Origin: VXNE01 sp963668365
GTDB taxonomy: Bacteria > Pseudomonadota > Gammaproteobacteria > Pseudomonadales > Azotimanducaceae
Assembly (NCBI GenBank): GCA_963668365.1
Contig: OY764266.1
Coordinates: 4,030,001 to 4,094,000 of the forward strand
Direction of reading: 5' to 3'
DNA: 64,000 bases
The position numbers were made by a program, and so were the translations under genes. Below are positions 50,704-58,996 of this stretch, one piece after another (within the stretch, counting starts at the first letter, position 1; each line of letters opens with the position of its first letter). The notes beneath the pieces were generated by a model, which ran no database searches, was not told the origin of the DNA, and saw only the letters and a program-made list of their open reading frames with translations.

Positions 50704-51960
50704 ATGACTGACGCTGACCTGCTACGCCGAATCCGGCTCGGCGAGGACTCAGCGCGGGAGTTCAAGCGCGTTGAAGCGGGGGCGGGACGCGTTTCGGCAC
50801 CGGGCCGAGACGACTTGGCAGACGAACTGGCGGCCTTCGCCAACAGCCGAGGCGGCTGCCTGCTCCTCGGCGTGGACGACAAGACGCGATCGGTTCGAGG
50901 CATTCCACTGAACGCGCTCGACACCGTAGAGCGTTGGGTTCGGGAAATATGCAATGACACCGTCAAACCGCCGCTCGATGCCGACATCCTGAAGTTGGAA
51001 CTGGAAGACGATGCGGGTCGACTTGTGCCGGTGCTTCGCATAGATGTCGAGAAAAGCTTGTTCGTGCACAGGAGCCCCGGCGGCTATTTCCGGAAGATCG
51101 GCAGCTCCAAGCGCGAGATGCCACCGGATTCACTCGCCCGCCTGTTCCAGGAGCGTAGTCAAAGCCGAGTCATTCGTTTCGACGAATCGATCCTTCCCCG
51201 CACCGAGCGGGCGGATCTGGACTACGCACTCACACAGCGATTCTTGCGAACAGATAGTGCGGAGGACTCCTCAGGTTCCGAGACGAACGATTCCGAGTCC
51301 GAGACTGACACTCTGCGCAAGCTTCGAATCGTCGGCACTACCGGAGACGATGACGTCCGGCTTACCCTTGCGGGAGCCTTGCTCTGCACGCGGGAGCCGC
51401 AGCAATGGCTCCCCCATGCGCACATTCAGGCCGTCAGTTACGTTGGTGAGCGAACAGATGCCGACTACCAAGCCGACGCACGTGACATCATGGGGCCCTT
51501 GGATCAGCAAGTATCGGAAGCGCTGCATTTCGTTCGGCGCAACATGCTGGTTCGGGCAGCCAAGGAGACGGCCCGGCGGGATCGTCCACAATTCAGCGAA
51601 CGGGCCGCGTTCGAGGCAATCGTCAATTCTGTCGCCCATCGCGACTACTCTATTGCAGGCGAACGAATTCGGCTCCACATGTTCGGCGACCGCCTCGAAC
51701 TCTACGTCCCCGGAGCATTGGTCAATACGCTCACGCCTGATAGCCTTCACCTGCGCCAGGCAAATCGAAACGAACTCATCGTGTCGCTGCTGGCTCGCTG
51801 TGACGCGCCGTCCGGCCTCGGACGCACACGACTGATGGACAGGCGCGGCGATGGCGTTCCGATCATTCGTCGAGAGTGCCGGAAGTTGTCCGGACGGTTG
51901 CCGGAGTACAGCTTGATCGACGACAGCGAGTTGCGGCTGCTGATTTGGGCGGCCAAATAG
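50704..51960 (+). CDS. AlbA_2/Schlafen-domain protein with ATPase-like C-terminal module (operon gene 1)
   Basis: A 418-residue protein. The N-terminal AlbA_2-type domain has SAREFKRVEAGAG and FANSRGGCLLLGVDDKTRSVRG, a putative nucleic-acid-binding or nuclease-like fold. The C-terminal part, ERAAFEAIVNSVAHRDYSIAGERI followed by DRLELYVPGAL, is the HATPase-like module usual for these proteins. An acidic Ser/Asp/Glu linker lies at about residues 195-210. Such proteins act as regulators or defence components; here it heads a five-gene operon with the next start 1 nt after its stop. A TATGAT box at 50665 may be its promoter. Confidence 0.86.
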   Translation: MTDADLLRRIRLGEDSAREFKRVEAGAGRVSAPGRDDLADELAAFANSRGGCLLLGVDDKTRSVRGIPLNALDTVERWVREICNDTVKPPLDADILKLELEDDAGRLVPVLRIDVEKSLFVHRSPGGYFRKIGSSKREMPPDSLARLFQERSQSRVIRFDESILPRTERADLDYALTQRFLRTDSAEDSSGSETNDSESETDTLRKLRIVGTTGDDDVRLTLAGALLCTREPQQWLPHAHIQAVSYVGERTDADYQADARDIMGPLDQQVSEALHFVRRNMLVRAAKETARRDRPQFSERAAFEAIVNSVAHRDYSIAGERIRLHMFGDRLELYVPGALVNTLTPDSLHLRQANRNELIVSLLARCDAPSGLGRTRLMDRRGDGVPIIRRECRKLSGRLPEYSLIDDSELRLLIWAAK

Positions 51961-51961
51961 C

Positions 51962-52654
51962 ATGGCAGACGTCAAACAGATCGTCTGCCTCGCAAACTCC
52001 CGCAAGCTGGCAGGTCGATGCATCGCGGGCCGCGAATGGACTACGGAGTCTGGAGCGGGGAACTGGGTCCGGCCGGTAAGCGAACGGGACAACGGGGAAG
52101 TGTCGGAGTACGAGCGCCAATACGAGGACGGAAGCGACCCGCAGGTCCTCGATATAGTCCAAATACCAGTTCTCGAACCAAGGCCCGATGATTTTCAGAC
52201 GGAGAACTGGTTGCTGGATGACAAATTTTACTGGCAAAGGGTAGGCAGGCTCTCCCAGTTCGATTTGCCGAAGCTCACAGACCCCATTGGGCCGCTCTGG
52301 GTCGACGGATATCACACTTACAATGGTCGGAACGACAAGATGACGCTCGAATCAGCCGAAGAGGAGAACAATTCCCTTCGTTTGATTCAGGTGTCGCGAC
52401 TCAGCCTGTCGGTGTTCGCGCCGGGGGAAGCCTTCGGCAACACAAAGCGTCGTGTGCAGGGTCGATTCGATCACGCCGGGAACCAGTATGCGCTGTGGGT
52501 GACCGACCCAGGATACGAGAGGGCATATCTTGCAAAGCTCAATGGCACATATGAGCTTGGGGAGTGCTATTTGACGATAAGCCTCGGTGAACCATACCAA
52601 GGGGACTGCTACAAGCTCGTTGCGGCGATCATTGGAGAGAAGAGAGAGATATGA
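51962..52654 (+). CDS. Putative dual-OB-domain protein (operon gene 2)
   Basis: A 230-residue, mainly beta-strand protein starting VKQIVCLANSRKLAGRCIAGRE. It also has WVRPVSERDNGEVS, LDIVQIPVLEPRP and YALWVTDPGYERAY. The IVCLANSRK and GRCIAG patterns recall dual-OB proteins that travel with DUF488 genes; this match is from memory and not certain. The likely role is binding of nucleic acid or a nucleotide ligand. It starts 1 nt after gene 1, and its stop overlaps gene 3 (ATGA). No catalytic residues are obvious. Confidence 0.62.
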   Translation: MADVKQIVCLANSRKLAGRCIAGREWTTESGAGNWVRPVSERDNGEVSEYERQYEDGSDPQVLDIVQIPVLEPRPDDFQTENWLLDDKFYWQRVGRLSQFDLPKLTDPIGPLWVDGYHTYNGRNDKMTLESAEEENNSLRLIQVSRLSLSVFAPGEAFGNTKRRVQGRFDHAGNQYALWVTDPGYERAYLAKLNGTYELGECYLTISLGEPYQGDCYKLVAAIIGEKREI

Positions 52655-53274
52655 GCCAGCGCGGAACTGTAGTCTTCACGATCGGGCATTCCAATCATTC
52701 CCTCGAGGTGTTTTTGGATCTTCTGGCAAGGCACCGCGTTGACGTTCTGGCAGATGTCCGTTCAGCACCCTACAGCCGGTTCAACCCCCAGTTCAACCGC
52801 GAGTCCCTCGCCATCTGGCTCCAGGCGAGCGGGATCAAATACGCCTACCTGGGGCACGAACTGGGCGGACGTCCGAAGGACTCCGCGTGCTACGAAAGCG
52901 GGCGCGTCTGTTACCCGCGGGTCGCTGAAACGCGGGACTTCCGACACGGCCTCGCAAAGGTGATGGAGCTGGCCAGAGAACACGACGTCGCATTGATATG
53001 CGCGGAGAAAGAACCACTGGACTGCCATAGAACGCTGCTCGTAGCCCAAGCGCTCGATGGTCGAAGCGTGAACGTGCACCATATCTTGGCTGACGGAAGA
53101 CTCGAATCTCACGCCGACGTGATCGGTCGGCTGCTCCGGCAGTACGATCTCAGCCCGGACGGTGACATGTTCGCTTCGCGCGAAGAGTCCATATCATTAG
53201 CCATCGAGCGCCACTCCCGGGAGATCGCCTTCCACGAACAGACTCTCCGAGGGGCGGAGCAGGAGGTGCCATGA
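52651..53274 (+). CDS. DUF488 protein A (operon gene 3)
   Basis: A 207-residue DUF488 protein. It has TIGHSNHSLEVFLDLLARH and ADVRSAPYSRFNPQFNRESL, the usual strand-helix pattern with Asp-Val-Arg. A possible active-site motif is ICAEKEPLDCHRTLL (CxExxPxxCHR). The C-terminal tail is helical and charged. DUF488 proteins have no established activity, but the Cys/His/Arg motif suggests a catalytic site. It overlaps genes 2 and 4 by 4 nt each. Confidence 0.9.
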   Translation: MSQRGTVVFTIGHSNHSLEVFLDLLARHRVDVLADVRSAPYSRFNPQFNRESLAIWLQASGIKYAYLGHELGGRPKDSACYESGRVCYPRVAETRDFRHGLAKVMELAREHDVALICAEKEPLDCHRTLLVAQALDGRSVNVHHILADGRLESHADVIGRLLRQYDLSPDGDMFASREESISLAIERHSREIAFHEQTLRGAEQEVP

Positions 53275-53744
53275 AAGTGTTGACCATAGGCTTCACAAAA
53301 AAGCCCGCCCGCCGATTCTTCGAACTGCTGCGCGAATCCAACGCGAAGCGCGTTGTGGACGTTCGGCTCAACAACCGTTCTCAACTCGCCGGTTTCGCCA
53401 AAAAGGAAGATCTCGCCTGGTTCCTCGGGGAAATCTGCCAGATCGAATATGTTCACCTGCCGGACCTGGCGCCGACCAGGGAGTTGCTACGCGATTACAG
53501 GAACGGCGAAATCGATTGGACGACGTATGAGGCCCGGTTCCTCGATCTAATGTCCGAACGCAGAATAGAGAATTCGATCCCTCGCGAGGTGTTGGACGAA
53601 GGGTGCCTGTTATGTAGCGAGGACCAGCCGCACCATTGCCACAGGCGACTTGTCGCGGAATACGTCGAGGCACGGTGGGGCAACATCGACATCGAGCATT
53701 TGGGCCTTGCGCCCGGTTCATGGCACCCGAGGACCGAATTGTGA
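53271..53744 (+). CDS. DUF488 protein B (operon gene 4)
   Basis: A 157-residue DUF488 protein. It contains LTIGFTKKPARRFFELL, VVDVRLNNRSQLAGFAK and the motif LCSEDQPHHCHRRLV, the same CxExxPxxCHR as the preceding protein. The sequence identity between the two is otherwise low, so this is not a recent duplication. It overlaps the previous and next genes by 4 nt (ATGA and GTGA), so equal expression of the pair is likely. Confidence 0.9.
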   Translation: MKVLTIGFTKKPARRFFELLRESNAKRVVDVRLNNRSQLAGFAKKEDLAWFLGEICQIEYVHLPDLAPTRELLRDYRNGEIDWTTYEARFLDLMSERRIENSIPREVLDEGCLLCSEDQPHHCHRRLVAEYVEARWGNIDIEHLGLAPGSWHPRTEL

Positions 53745-54343
53745 CAACCAACCATGTACTGATCGACTTTGAAAACGTGCAGCCGAAGAATCTCGCTGCG
53801 CTGAGGGATGTCACGAAGGGACACGCATTCAAGGTCTACGTGTTCGTCGGGGCCAACCAGTCCAGGATACCGAAAGAGCTCGCGTTCGAGATGCAGAACC
53901 TCGGCCGCGACGCGCAATACGTGGAGATCGCCGGAAGCGGCAAGAACGCCGCCGACTTCCATATCGCGTTCTACCTGGGCGAGCTGGCCAAGCCCGGATC
54001 GGAGGACGAGTTCCACATCGTCTCGCGGGACACGGGCTTTGATCCGTTGATCAGGCACTTGCAGGCCCGGAATATCAGGGCGGCGCGGAGGAAGGACCTG
54101 TTCGAGATTCCATGGTTGAAGGAGAGCGAAACCGAATCTCCCGGCGAGAAGATAGACAAGGTCATTAGCAACTTCGATGCTCGCGGGCACTCGCGGCCCC
54201 GCAAGGTCCGGACGCTCAAGGCTTCCATCCGTTCTCTCTTTGGCGGCAACGTGACCGACGACGAGCTGGACAAGCTCGTAGAGGGGCTGAAGCAACGGAA
54301 ATACGTCGCCGTGGAGGGCGAGAAGATCAAGTACAAGCCCTGA
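53741..54343 (+). CDS. PIN-like nuclease-domain protein with C-terminal wing-type module (operon gene 5)
   Basis: A 200-residue protein starting at GTG 53741, overlapping DUF488 B. The PIN/NYN-like fold has acidic residues in LIDFENVQPKN (D9, E11), GKNAADFHIAF (D72) and SRDTGFDPLI (D97, D101), a typical nuclease arrangement. After residue about 145 a small helical domain (LKASIRSLFGGNVTDDELDKLVEGL, 54217-54291) ends YVAVEGEKIKYKP, a pattern like winged-helix or OST-HTH RNA-binding modules. It is a probable effector RNase of this operon. Confidence 0.85.
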   Translation: MTTNHVLIDFENVQPKNLAALRDVTKGHAFKVYVFVGANQSRIPKELAFEMQNLGRDAQYVEIAGSGKNAADFHIAFYLGELAKPGSEDEFHIVSRDTGFDPLIRHLQARNIRAARRKDLFEIPWLKESETESPGEKIDKVISNFDARGHSRPRKVRTLKASIRSLFGGNVTDDELDKLVEGLKQRKYVAVEGEKIKYKP

Positions 54344-54377
54344 ACGTTCCGGTTCGGGACGAGGACCCGTCAGCCTG

Positions 54378-55877
54378 TCAGGCGGCTCCCCGTTGCAATG
54401 CCATCCCGGGCTTCTGATCCGGATACAGCTCGTCGAGCGGAACCGATTTTCCGTCGTCCTGCACGATGCGGCAGTGAAAACGCTTGAGGCGCCGCGGCTC
54501 CGGCACGCCGCAGGAGTGCGCGATGACTCCGACCTCGTTGTTGATCGCAAGCGCATAGCGGCGCACCCGTTCCGCCTTGTCCACGGGGTCGAGGCCGCGC
54601 TGCAGCTTGGGATCGTGCGTCGTGACGCCGGTGGGACAGGTGTTCCTGTTGCACTGCAGGGCCTGGATGCAGCCCAGAGCGAACATGAAGCCGCGGGCGG
54701 ACACCACGAAATCGGCGCCGACGCACAGCGCCCAGGCCGCCTCGCCCGGCGTCACCATCTTGCCGCTCGCCACGATCTTGATGCGGTCCCGCAGTCCGTA
54801 GCGCGTCAAGATGTCCACGACCAGCGGCAGGCTTTCCTTGACGGGCAGACCCATGTAGTCGATGAGGCTCATCGGCGCGGCGCCGCTGCCGCCATCGGCG
54901 CTGTCCACGGTGATGAAGTCCGGCGCGCTCTCGATGCCGCGACGGTGGATCTCCTCGCACAGCCGCTCGATCCAGCCGTAAGCGCCGACGACGGTCTTGA
55001 ACCCCGTCGGCTTGCCGACGACGCCGCGCACGCGCGCGACCATGTCGAGCAGGTCTCCCTCGTTGTCCACTTCCGGATGGCGGTTGGGACTGATGGAGTC
55101 CTGGCCCGGTTCGATAAACCGGATGGCCGCGATCTCGTCGGTGACCTTCTCGCCCGGAAGGATGCCTCCCTTCCCCGGTTTCGCGCCCTGGGACAGTTTG
55201 ATCTCGAACATGCGCACGTTGTCGACCGCCGCCATCTCGCGCAAGCGCTGATCCGAAAAACCGCCGTCGGAGTTGCGCACGCCGTATTTCGCCGTGCCGA
55301 TCTGGAACACGATGTCGGCGCCGCCATCGCGATGCATGGGCGACAGGCCCCCTTCGCCGGTGTTCATCCACACGCCGGCCATGCGCGCGCCGTTCGACAG
55401 CGCCGTCACCGCAGGCCGCGATATCGCGCCGTAACTCATCCCGGAAATGTTGAATACGGACGATTGGGTGTACGGGTGCTCGCAATACGGCCCGATGGTG
55501 ACATCCGTGGTATCGACCGCGTCCTGCTCCAGGGTCGGATACGGGCAGTTGACGAAGAGGACGGAACCGACCGGCTTCAGGTCCCTTGTCGAACCGAATG
55601 CCGCCATGGTGTCTTCGCCCTTGGCGGCGCGGTACACCCAGGAGCGCTCCGCGCGGTTGAACGGCATCTCCTCGCGGTCCATGGCGAAGAAATACTGGCG
55701 AAAGAACTCGCCCAGATGCTCGAACAGGTAGCGGAAACGGCCGATGACCGGAAAATTGCGCCTGACCGCGTGGCGGGTCTGGGTGCGATCCACCACGTAA
55801 AGGAGGGCAACGACCAGCATGCCGACCCCCACCGCGAACACGAATAGCTGCGCGAGAAATTCCAGCAGATCGAACAT
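54378..55877 (-). CDS. FMN-binding glutamate synthase-family protein
   Basis: A 499-residue protein with one N-terminal membrane segment (LAQLFVFAVGVGMLVVALLYV). The TIM-barrel FMN/glutamate synthase domain has NISGMSYGAIS, EGGLSPMH, GAKPGKGG, DSADGGSGAAP and the FeS-binding cysteines CIQALQCNRNTCPTG. These stand-alone, membrane-anchored relatives are distinct from biosynthetic GltB. The ATG at 55877 with GGGAGGG upstream places the membrane segment at the N-terminus. The substrate and partner are unknown. Confidence 0.9.
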   Translation of the reverse strand: MFDLLEFLAQLFVFAVGVGMLVVALLYVVDRTQTRHAVRRNFPVIGRFRYLFEHLGEFFRQYFFAMDREEMPFNRAERSWVYRAAKGEDTMAAFGSTRDLKPVGSVLFVNCPYPTLEQDAVDTTDVTIGPYCEHPYTQSSVFNISGMSYGAISRPAVTALSNGARMAGVWMNTGEGGLSPMHRDGGADIVFQIGTAKYGVRNSDGGFSDQRLREMAAVDNVRMFEIKLSQGAKPGKGGILPGEKVTDEIAAIRFIEPGQDSISPNRHPEVDNEGDLLDMVARVRGVVGKPTGFKTVVGAYGWIERLCEEIHRRGIESAPDFITVDSADGGSGAAPMSLIDYMGLPVKESLPLVVDILTRYGLRDRIKIVASGKMVTPGEAAWALCVGADFVVSARGFMFALGCIQALQCNRNTCPTGVTTHDPKLQRGLDPVDKAERVRRYALAINNEVGVIAHSCGVPEPRRLKRFHCRIVQDDGKSVPLDELYPDQKPGMALQRGAA

Positions 55878-55933
55878 GTGATCCCTCCCGCCACATTGAT
55901 TTCCAAGAACTCTACATCTATACGACCATCGAC

Positions 55934-56857
55934 ATGGTGAAATATTCGACCGTTCCACTCGATCTGTCCGCCGTCCGGGTCAGTGCGCTGCTCTTCAGCG
56001 CATCGCTCTCAGCGCTGGCCTGCAGTGCGGACGCCTCCGTTTGCGCTTCCGAATCGGCCCGGGAGTTCCTCGTTGTCGATCGATCAAACCTGAAAACAGC
56101 CAGCGTTCACGCTGCCGGTCCGCACACCGCCCGCGATGCGGAACAGTCATACCGAGTGCGGCTCTGGCATCGCCGGAAGGGCGAACGCGCGCGCGTGATG
56201 CGCTTCTCCCACGATTACCGGGCCTACGAGATAGATACGTCGGCGGAACGGGCGCTGCAGACCAACGGCCATCTGCATCGCCTGGCATGGTCCTACCGGC
56301 TTTCCGGGCCGCAGTGGGAGTTGTCCGTGGCGCCGGTCGTGGCCGGATCTTCCAACGCTGGCCGACACCCGAAGGTCATCGATGCCGAGTTCATCTTCTG
56401 GCAGGGCTTCGCGCGCTACCGTCGCCCATGGACCCCTTCGGTCGACGGATACTGGGGCGTCTGCCGCGACGACCGTTTGGGGTCGACACGGCTCACACCG
56501 GTCTTCGGCATCGACTGGCGCGTCGACGACAGGCTGGAACTGGCGCTGGGGTACCCGGATACGCGGCTCAACTGGCGCTTTCATCCGCGCTGGCGATTGC
56601 AGGCGGACATCCATCCGGCGGGCGGCCGCTGGCGCGTATACGACGACGCCCTCGCGCGGCGGAGTCGGTTCACGATGGAAAGCTGGCGCTTGCGCCTGGG
56701 GCTGGCATTCCGGATCACCCATGCGCACGAACTGATCATCGGCGCCGGCCGGGAAGTGCGGCGCAAGTTCGCATTTCGCCTGATCGACGGGACCGACCTC
56801 CAGACGGGGGCGAGCGGCACGGCATTCACGGGAGTTCGATGGCGCTGGAGCCGGTAG
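55934..56857 (+). CDS. Secreted outer-membrane beta-barrel-like protein
   Basis: A 307-residue exported protein with a signal peptide (ALLFSASLSALACSADA). The rest is alternating aromatic/charged beta-strands (YRVRLWHRRKGER, RLHRLAWSYRLSG-like, TRLTPVFGIDWRVDDRLELALGYPDTRLNWRFH). It ends with WRWSR, an aromatic C-terminus as in outer-membrane proteins. It is probably a small beta-barrel. It is divergent from the FMN protein at 54378 with a 56-bp gap. Confidence 0.68.
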   Translation: MVKYSTVPLDLSAVRVSALLFSASLSALACSADASVCASESAREFLVVDRSNLKTASVHAAGPHTARDAEQSYRVRLWHRRKGERARVMRFSHDYRAYEIDTSAERALQTNGHLHRLAWSYRLSGPQWELSVAPVVAGSSNAGRHPKVIDAEFIFWQGFARYRRPWTPSVDGYWGVCRDDRLGSTRLTPVFGIDWRVDDRLELALGYPDTRLNWRFHPRWRLQADIHPAGGRWRVYDDALARRSRFTMESWRLRLGLAFRITHAHELIIGAGREVRRKFAFRLIDGTDLQTGASGTAFTGVRWRWSR

Positions 56858-57169
56858 TGCCGTACGCCAATTGCTTTATTCCATCGCGGCACTATCATTG
56901 CGGCATGGATTTTCCCGGACGGATCGACACGAGCATGACGGGGACTGGCGCTACGTGGAGTGCCAGCCGGGTCGCCGTATTCGCGTAATGTAAAGTATCG
57001 GGATGCGGCGGCCCCGAAGCCGCCGGTGCCAGAACCCCGGCAGGCGGCCGCCACCGGGAAATCTTCCATCGAACAAGCGCCTCCGGGGAGCGTCGGCGAC
57101 CGGGAGCGGTTGTTCCATGGTCGGCGGGCGGGACCGAAGGCGCCGGTTGTTATTTGAGGGCAAACGAAA
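56858..57169. other. Intergenic region upstream of thrS with a GC-rich hairpin
   Basis: The only clear structure is a 6-bp GC hairpin, GGCGGC-CCCGAA-GCCGCC, at 57007-57024, without a T-run. It could be a terminator-like or thrS-operator element. No T-box is evident. The thrS ribosome-binding site GAGGG lies at 57156-57160. Confidence 0.4.
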
Positions 57170-58993
57170 ATGCGGTTGGAACACAGCGGAAACGGAGAGG
57201 ACGGCCTCGACCGGATTCGGCACAGCCTCGCGCATGTCATGGCGCAGGCCGTTCTGGACATGCGGCCGAACTCGACGCTCGGCTTCGGTCCCCCCATTGC
57301 GGACGGCTTTTATTACGACTTCATCCTCTCGGAGCCGCTGAACGAGGACGACTTCCCCGAAATCGAACGGCGCATGAAGAAGATCCTGCGATCCGGGCAG
57401 CGGTTTTACCGAGAGGATCTCGACGCCGGCGCCGCCCTCGAACGCATCGACGAGATGGGCGAGCCGTACAAGCGCGAATACGCCGAAGAGCTTCTCTCGC
57501 GGGGCGATGTCTCCGGCCTGTCCTTCTACCGAAACGGACCTTTCCTCGACATGTGCGAGGGACCCCACATGGACACGACCCGCGACATTCCGCGCGACGC
57601 GTTCAAGCTGCGCAGCATCGCCGGCGCCTACTGGCGCGGCGACTCCGACAACGTCATGATGACGCGCATCTACGCATGGGCGTTCGCCGACAAGGCGCAA
57701 CTCGACGCCCATGTCGCGGCCTACGAACTGGCGCTCGAGCGCGACCACAAGAAGCTCGGCCGCGAACTCGACATCTTCCATATCGACGACATGGTGGGGC
57801 GCGGGTTGCCCCTGTGGCTGCCCAACGGCACCGTCATCAGGGAAGAGCTCGAGAAACTGGCCAAGGAATTGGAATTCCGGGCGGACTACCAGCGCGTGGC
57901 CACGCCCCACCTGGCCAAGGCCGACCTCTATCGCAAGTCGGGACACCTGCCCTATTACGCGGACGACATGTTCCCGCTGATGGAACTGAAGGAGTCGGAC
58001 GAGGACGGCGTTTCGGTGCGCGAAGCCTATGCGCTGCGGCCGATGAACTGCCCCCACCACCACAGCATCTTCGCCGCGCGTCCACGGAGCTACCGGGACC
58101 TGCCGCTACGTCTCGCCGAATACGGCCACGTGTACCGGTTCGAGGAATCCGGCGCTGTCAGCGGGCTATTGCGGGTGCGGGGCATGTGCATGAACGATGC
58201 CCACATCTACTGCACCGAGGAGCAGATCAAGGACGAGTTCAAGGGCGTCATGCAGATGTACACCGATGCCTACGCCGTGCTCGGTCTCACGGACTACCAT
58301 GTGCGCCTGTCGCGATGGGACCCGGAGGACGCCAAGGGCAAGGACAAGTACGTGGACAACGCCGAGGCGTGGGCGTTCTCCGAACGCGTGCTGGCCGAGG
58401 TCCTGGCGGAGATGGACATCGATTATGTCGACGGCATCGGAGAAGCCGCCTTTTACGGCCCCAAGATCGACATCCAGTGCAGAACGGTCACCGGCCGGGA
58501 GGAGTCCATCAGCACCGTGCAGCTCGACTTCGCGCAGCCAAGCCGCCTCGGGCTCTCCTATATCGGCGCGGACGGCGCGCCACACATGCCGTACTGCATC
58601 CACCGCGCGCCCCTCTCCACCCACGAGCGGATGGCGGCGTTCCTGATCGAACACTTCGGCGGCGCGTTCCCCACCTGGCTCGCCCCGGTGCAGGTACGCG
58701 TGATCACGGTCTCGGAGCAGTTCGAGTCCTATGGACGTTCCCTGGTCGACCGGCTGCGGGCACGATTCGTGCGCGCCGAGATGGCTTCCTCCGCCGACAC
58801 GGTGTCGAAGAAGATCCGGGACGGCACGACGCGCAAGATCCCGAATCTCCTGATCGTCGGCGAGCGCGAGCAGGCCGACGGCACCGTCACGCTACGGCGC
58901 TACGGCGTGAGGCGGCAAGAGACCATGTCGTTCGAAGCGTTCGATCAGTGGATTCACGAACAGATAGAGTCGCGGGCGCTGTCCGAGACGTAG
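57170..58993 (+). CDS. thrS: Threonyl-tRNA synthetase lacking the N-terminal TGS domain
   Basis: A 607-residue class II aminoacyl-tRNA synthetase that charges tRNA-Thr. The N2 editing domain has HSLAHVMAQAV (HxxxH) and the MCEGPHMDTT region. The catalytic core has ALRPMNCPHHHSIFA (zinc Cys), motif 2 with VYRFEESGAVSGLLRVRGM, and motif 3 MPYCIHRAPLSTHERM. The anticodon domain follows. The E. coli enzyme begins with an extra TGS-like N1 domain that is absent here; an in-frame TGA at 57155 shows that the ATG at 57170 is the true start. It is a naturally N1-less type. Confidence 0.95.
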   Translation: MRLEHSGNGEDGLDRIRHSLAHVMAQAVLDMRPNSTLGFGPPIADGFYYDFILSEPLNEDDFPEIERRMKKILRSGQRFYREDLDAGAALERIDEMGEPYKREYAEELLSRGDVSGLSFYRNGPFLDMCEGPHMDTTRDIPRDAFKLRSIAGAYWRGDSDNVMMTRIYAWAFADKAQLDAHVAAYELALERDHKKLGRELDIFHIDDMVGRGLPLWLPNGTVIREELEKLAKELEFRADYQRVATPHLAKADLYRKSGHLPYYADDMFPLMELKESDEDGVSVREAYALRPMNCPHHHSIFAARPRSYRDLPLRLAEYGHVYRFEESGAVSGLLRVRGMCMNDAHIYCTEEQIKDEFKGVMQMYTDAYAVLGLTDYHVRLSRWDPEDAKGKDKYVDNAEAWAFSERVLAEVLAEMDIDYVDGIGEAAFYGPKIDIQCRTVTGREESISTVQLDFAQPSRLGLSYIGADGAPHMPYCIHRAPLSTHERMAAFLIEHFGGAFPTWLAPVQVRVITVSEQFESYGRSLVDRLRARFVRAEMASSADTVSKKIRDGTTRKIPNLLIVGEREQADGTVTLRRYGVRRQETMSFEAFDQWIHEQIESRALSET

Positions 58994-58996
58994 CCG

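Noticed and set aside
54370..55896. 508-codon minus-strand frame parallel to the FMN glutamate synthase gene
   Set aside because: Arg/Gly/His-rich alternative phase of the same strand; the other phase holds all family motifs.
56858..57169. T-box riboswitch upstream of thrS
   Set aside because: No T-box core sequence or antiterminator was seen; only a short GC hairpin is present.
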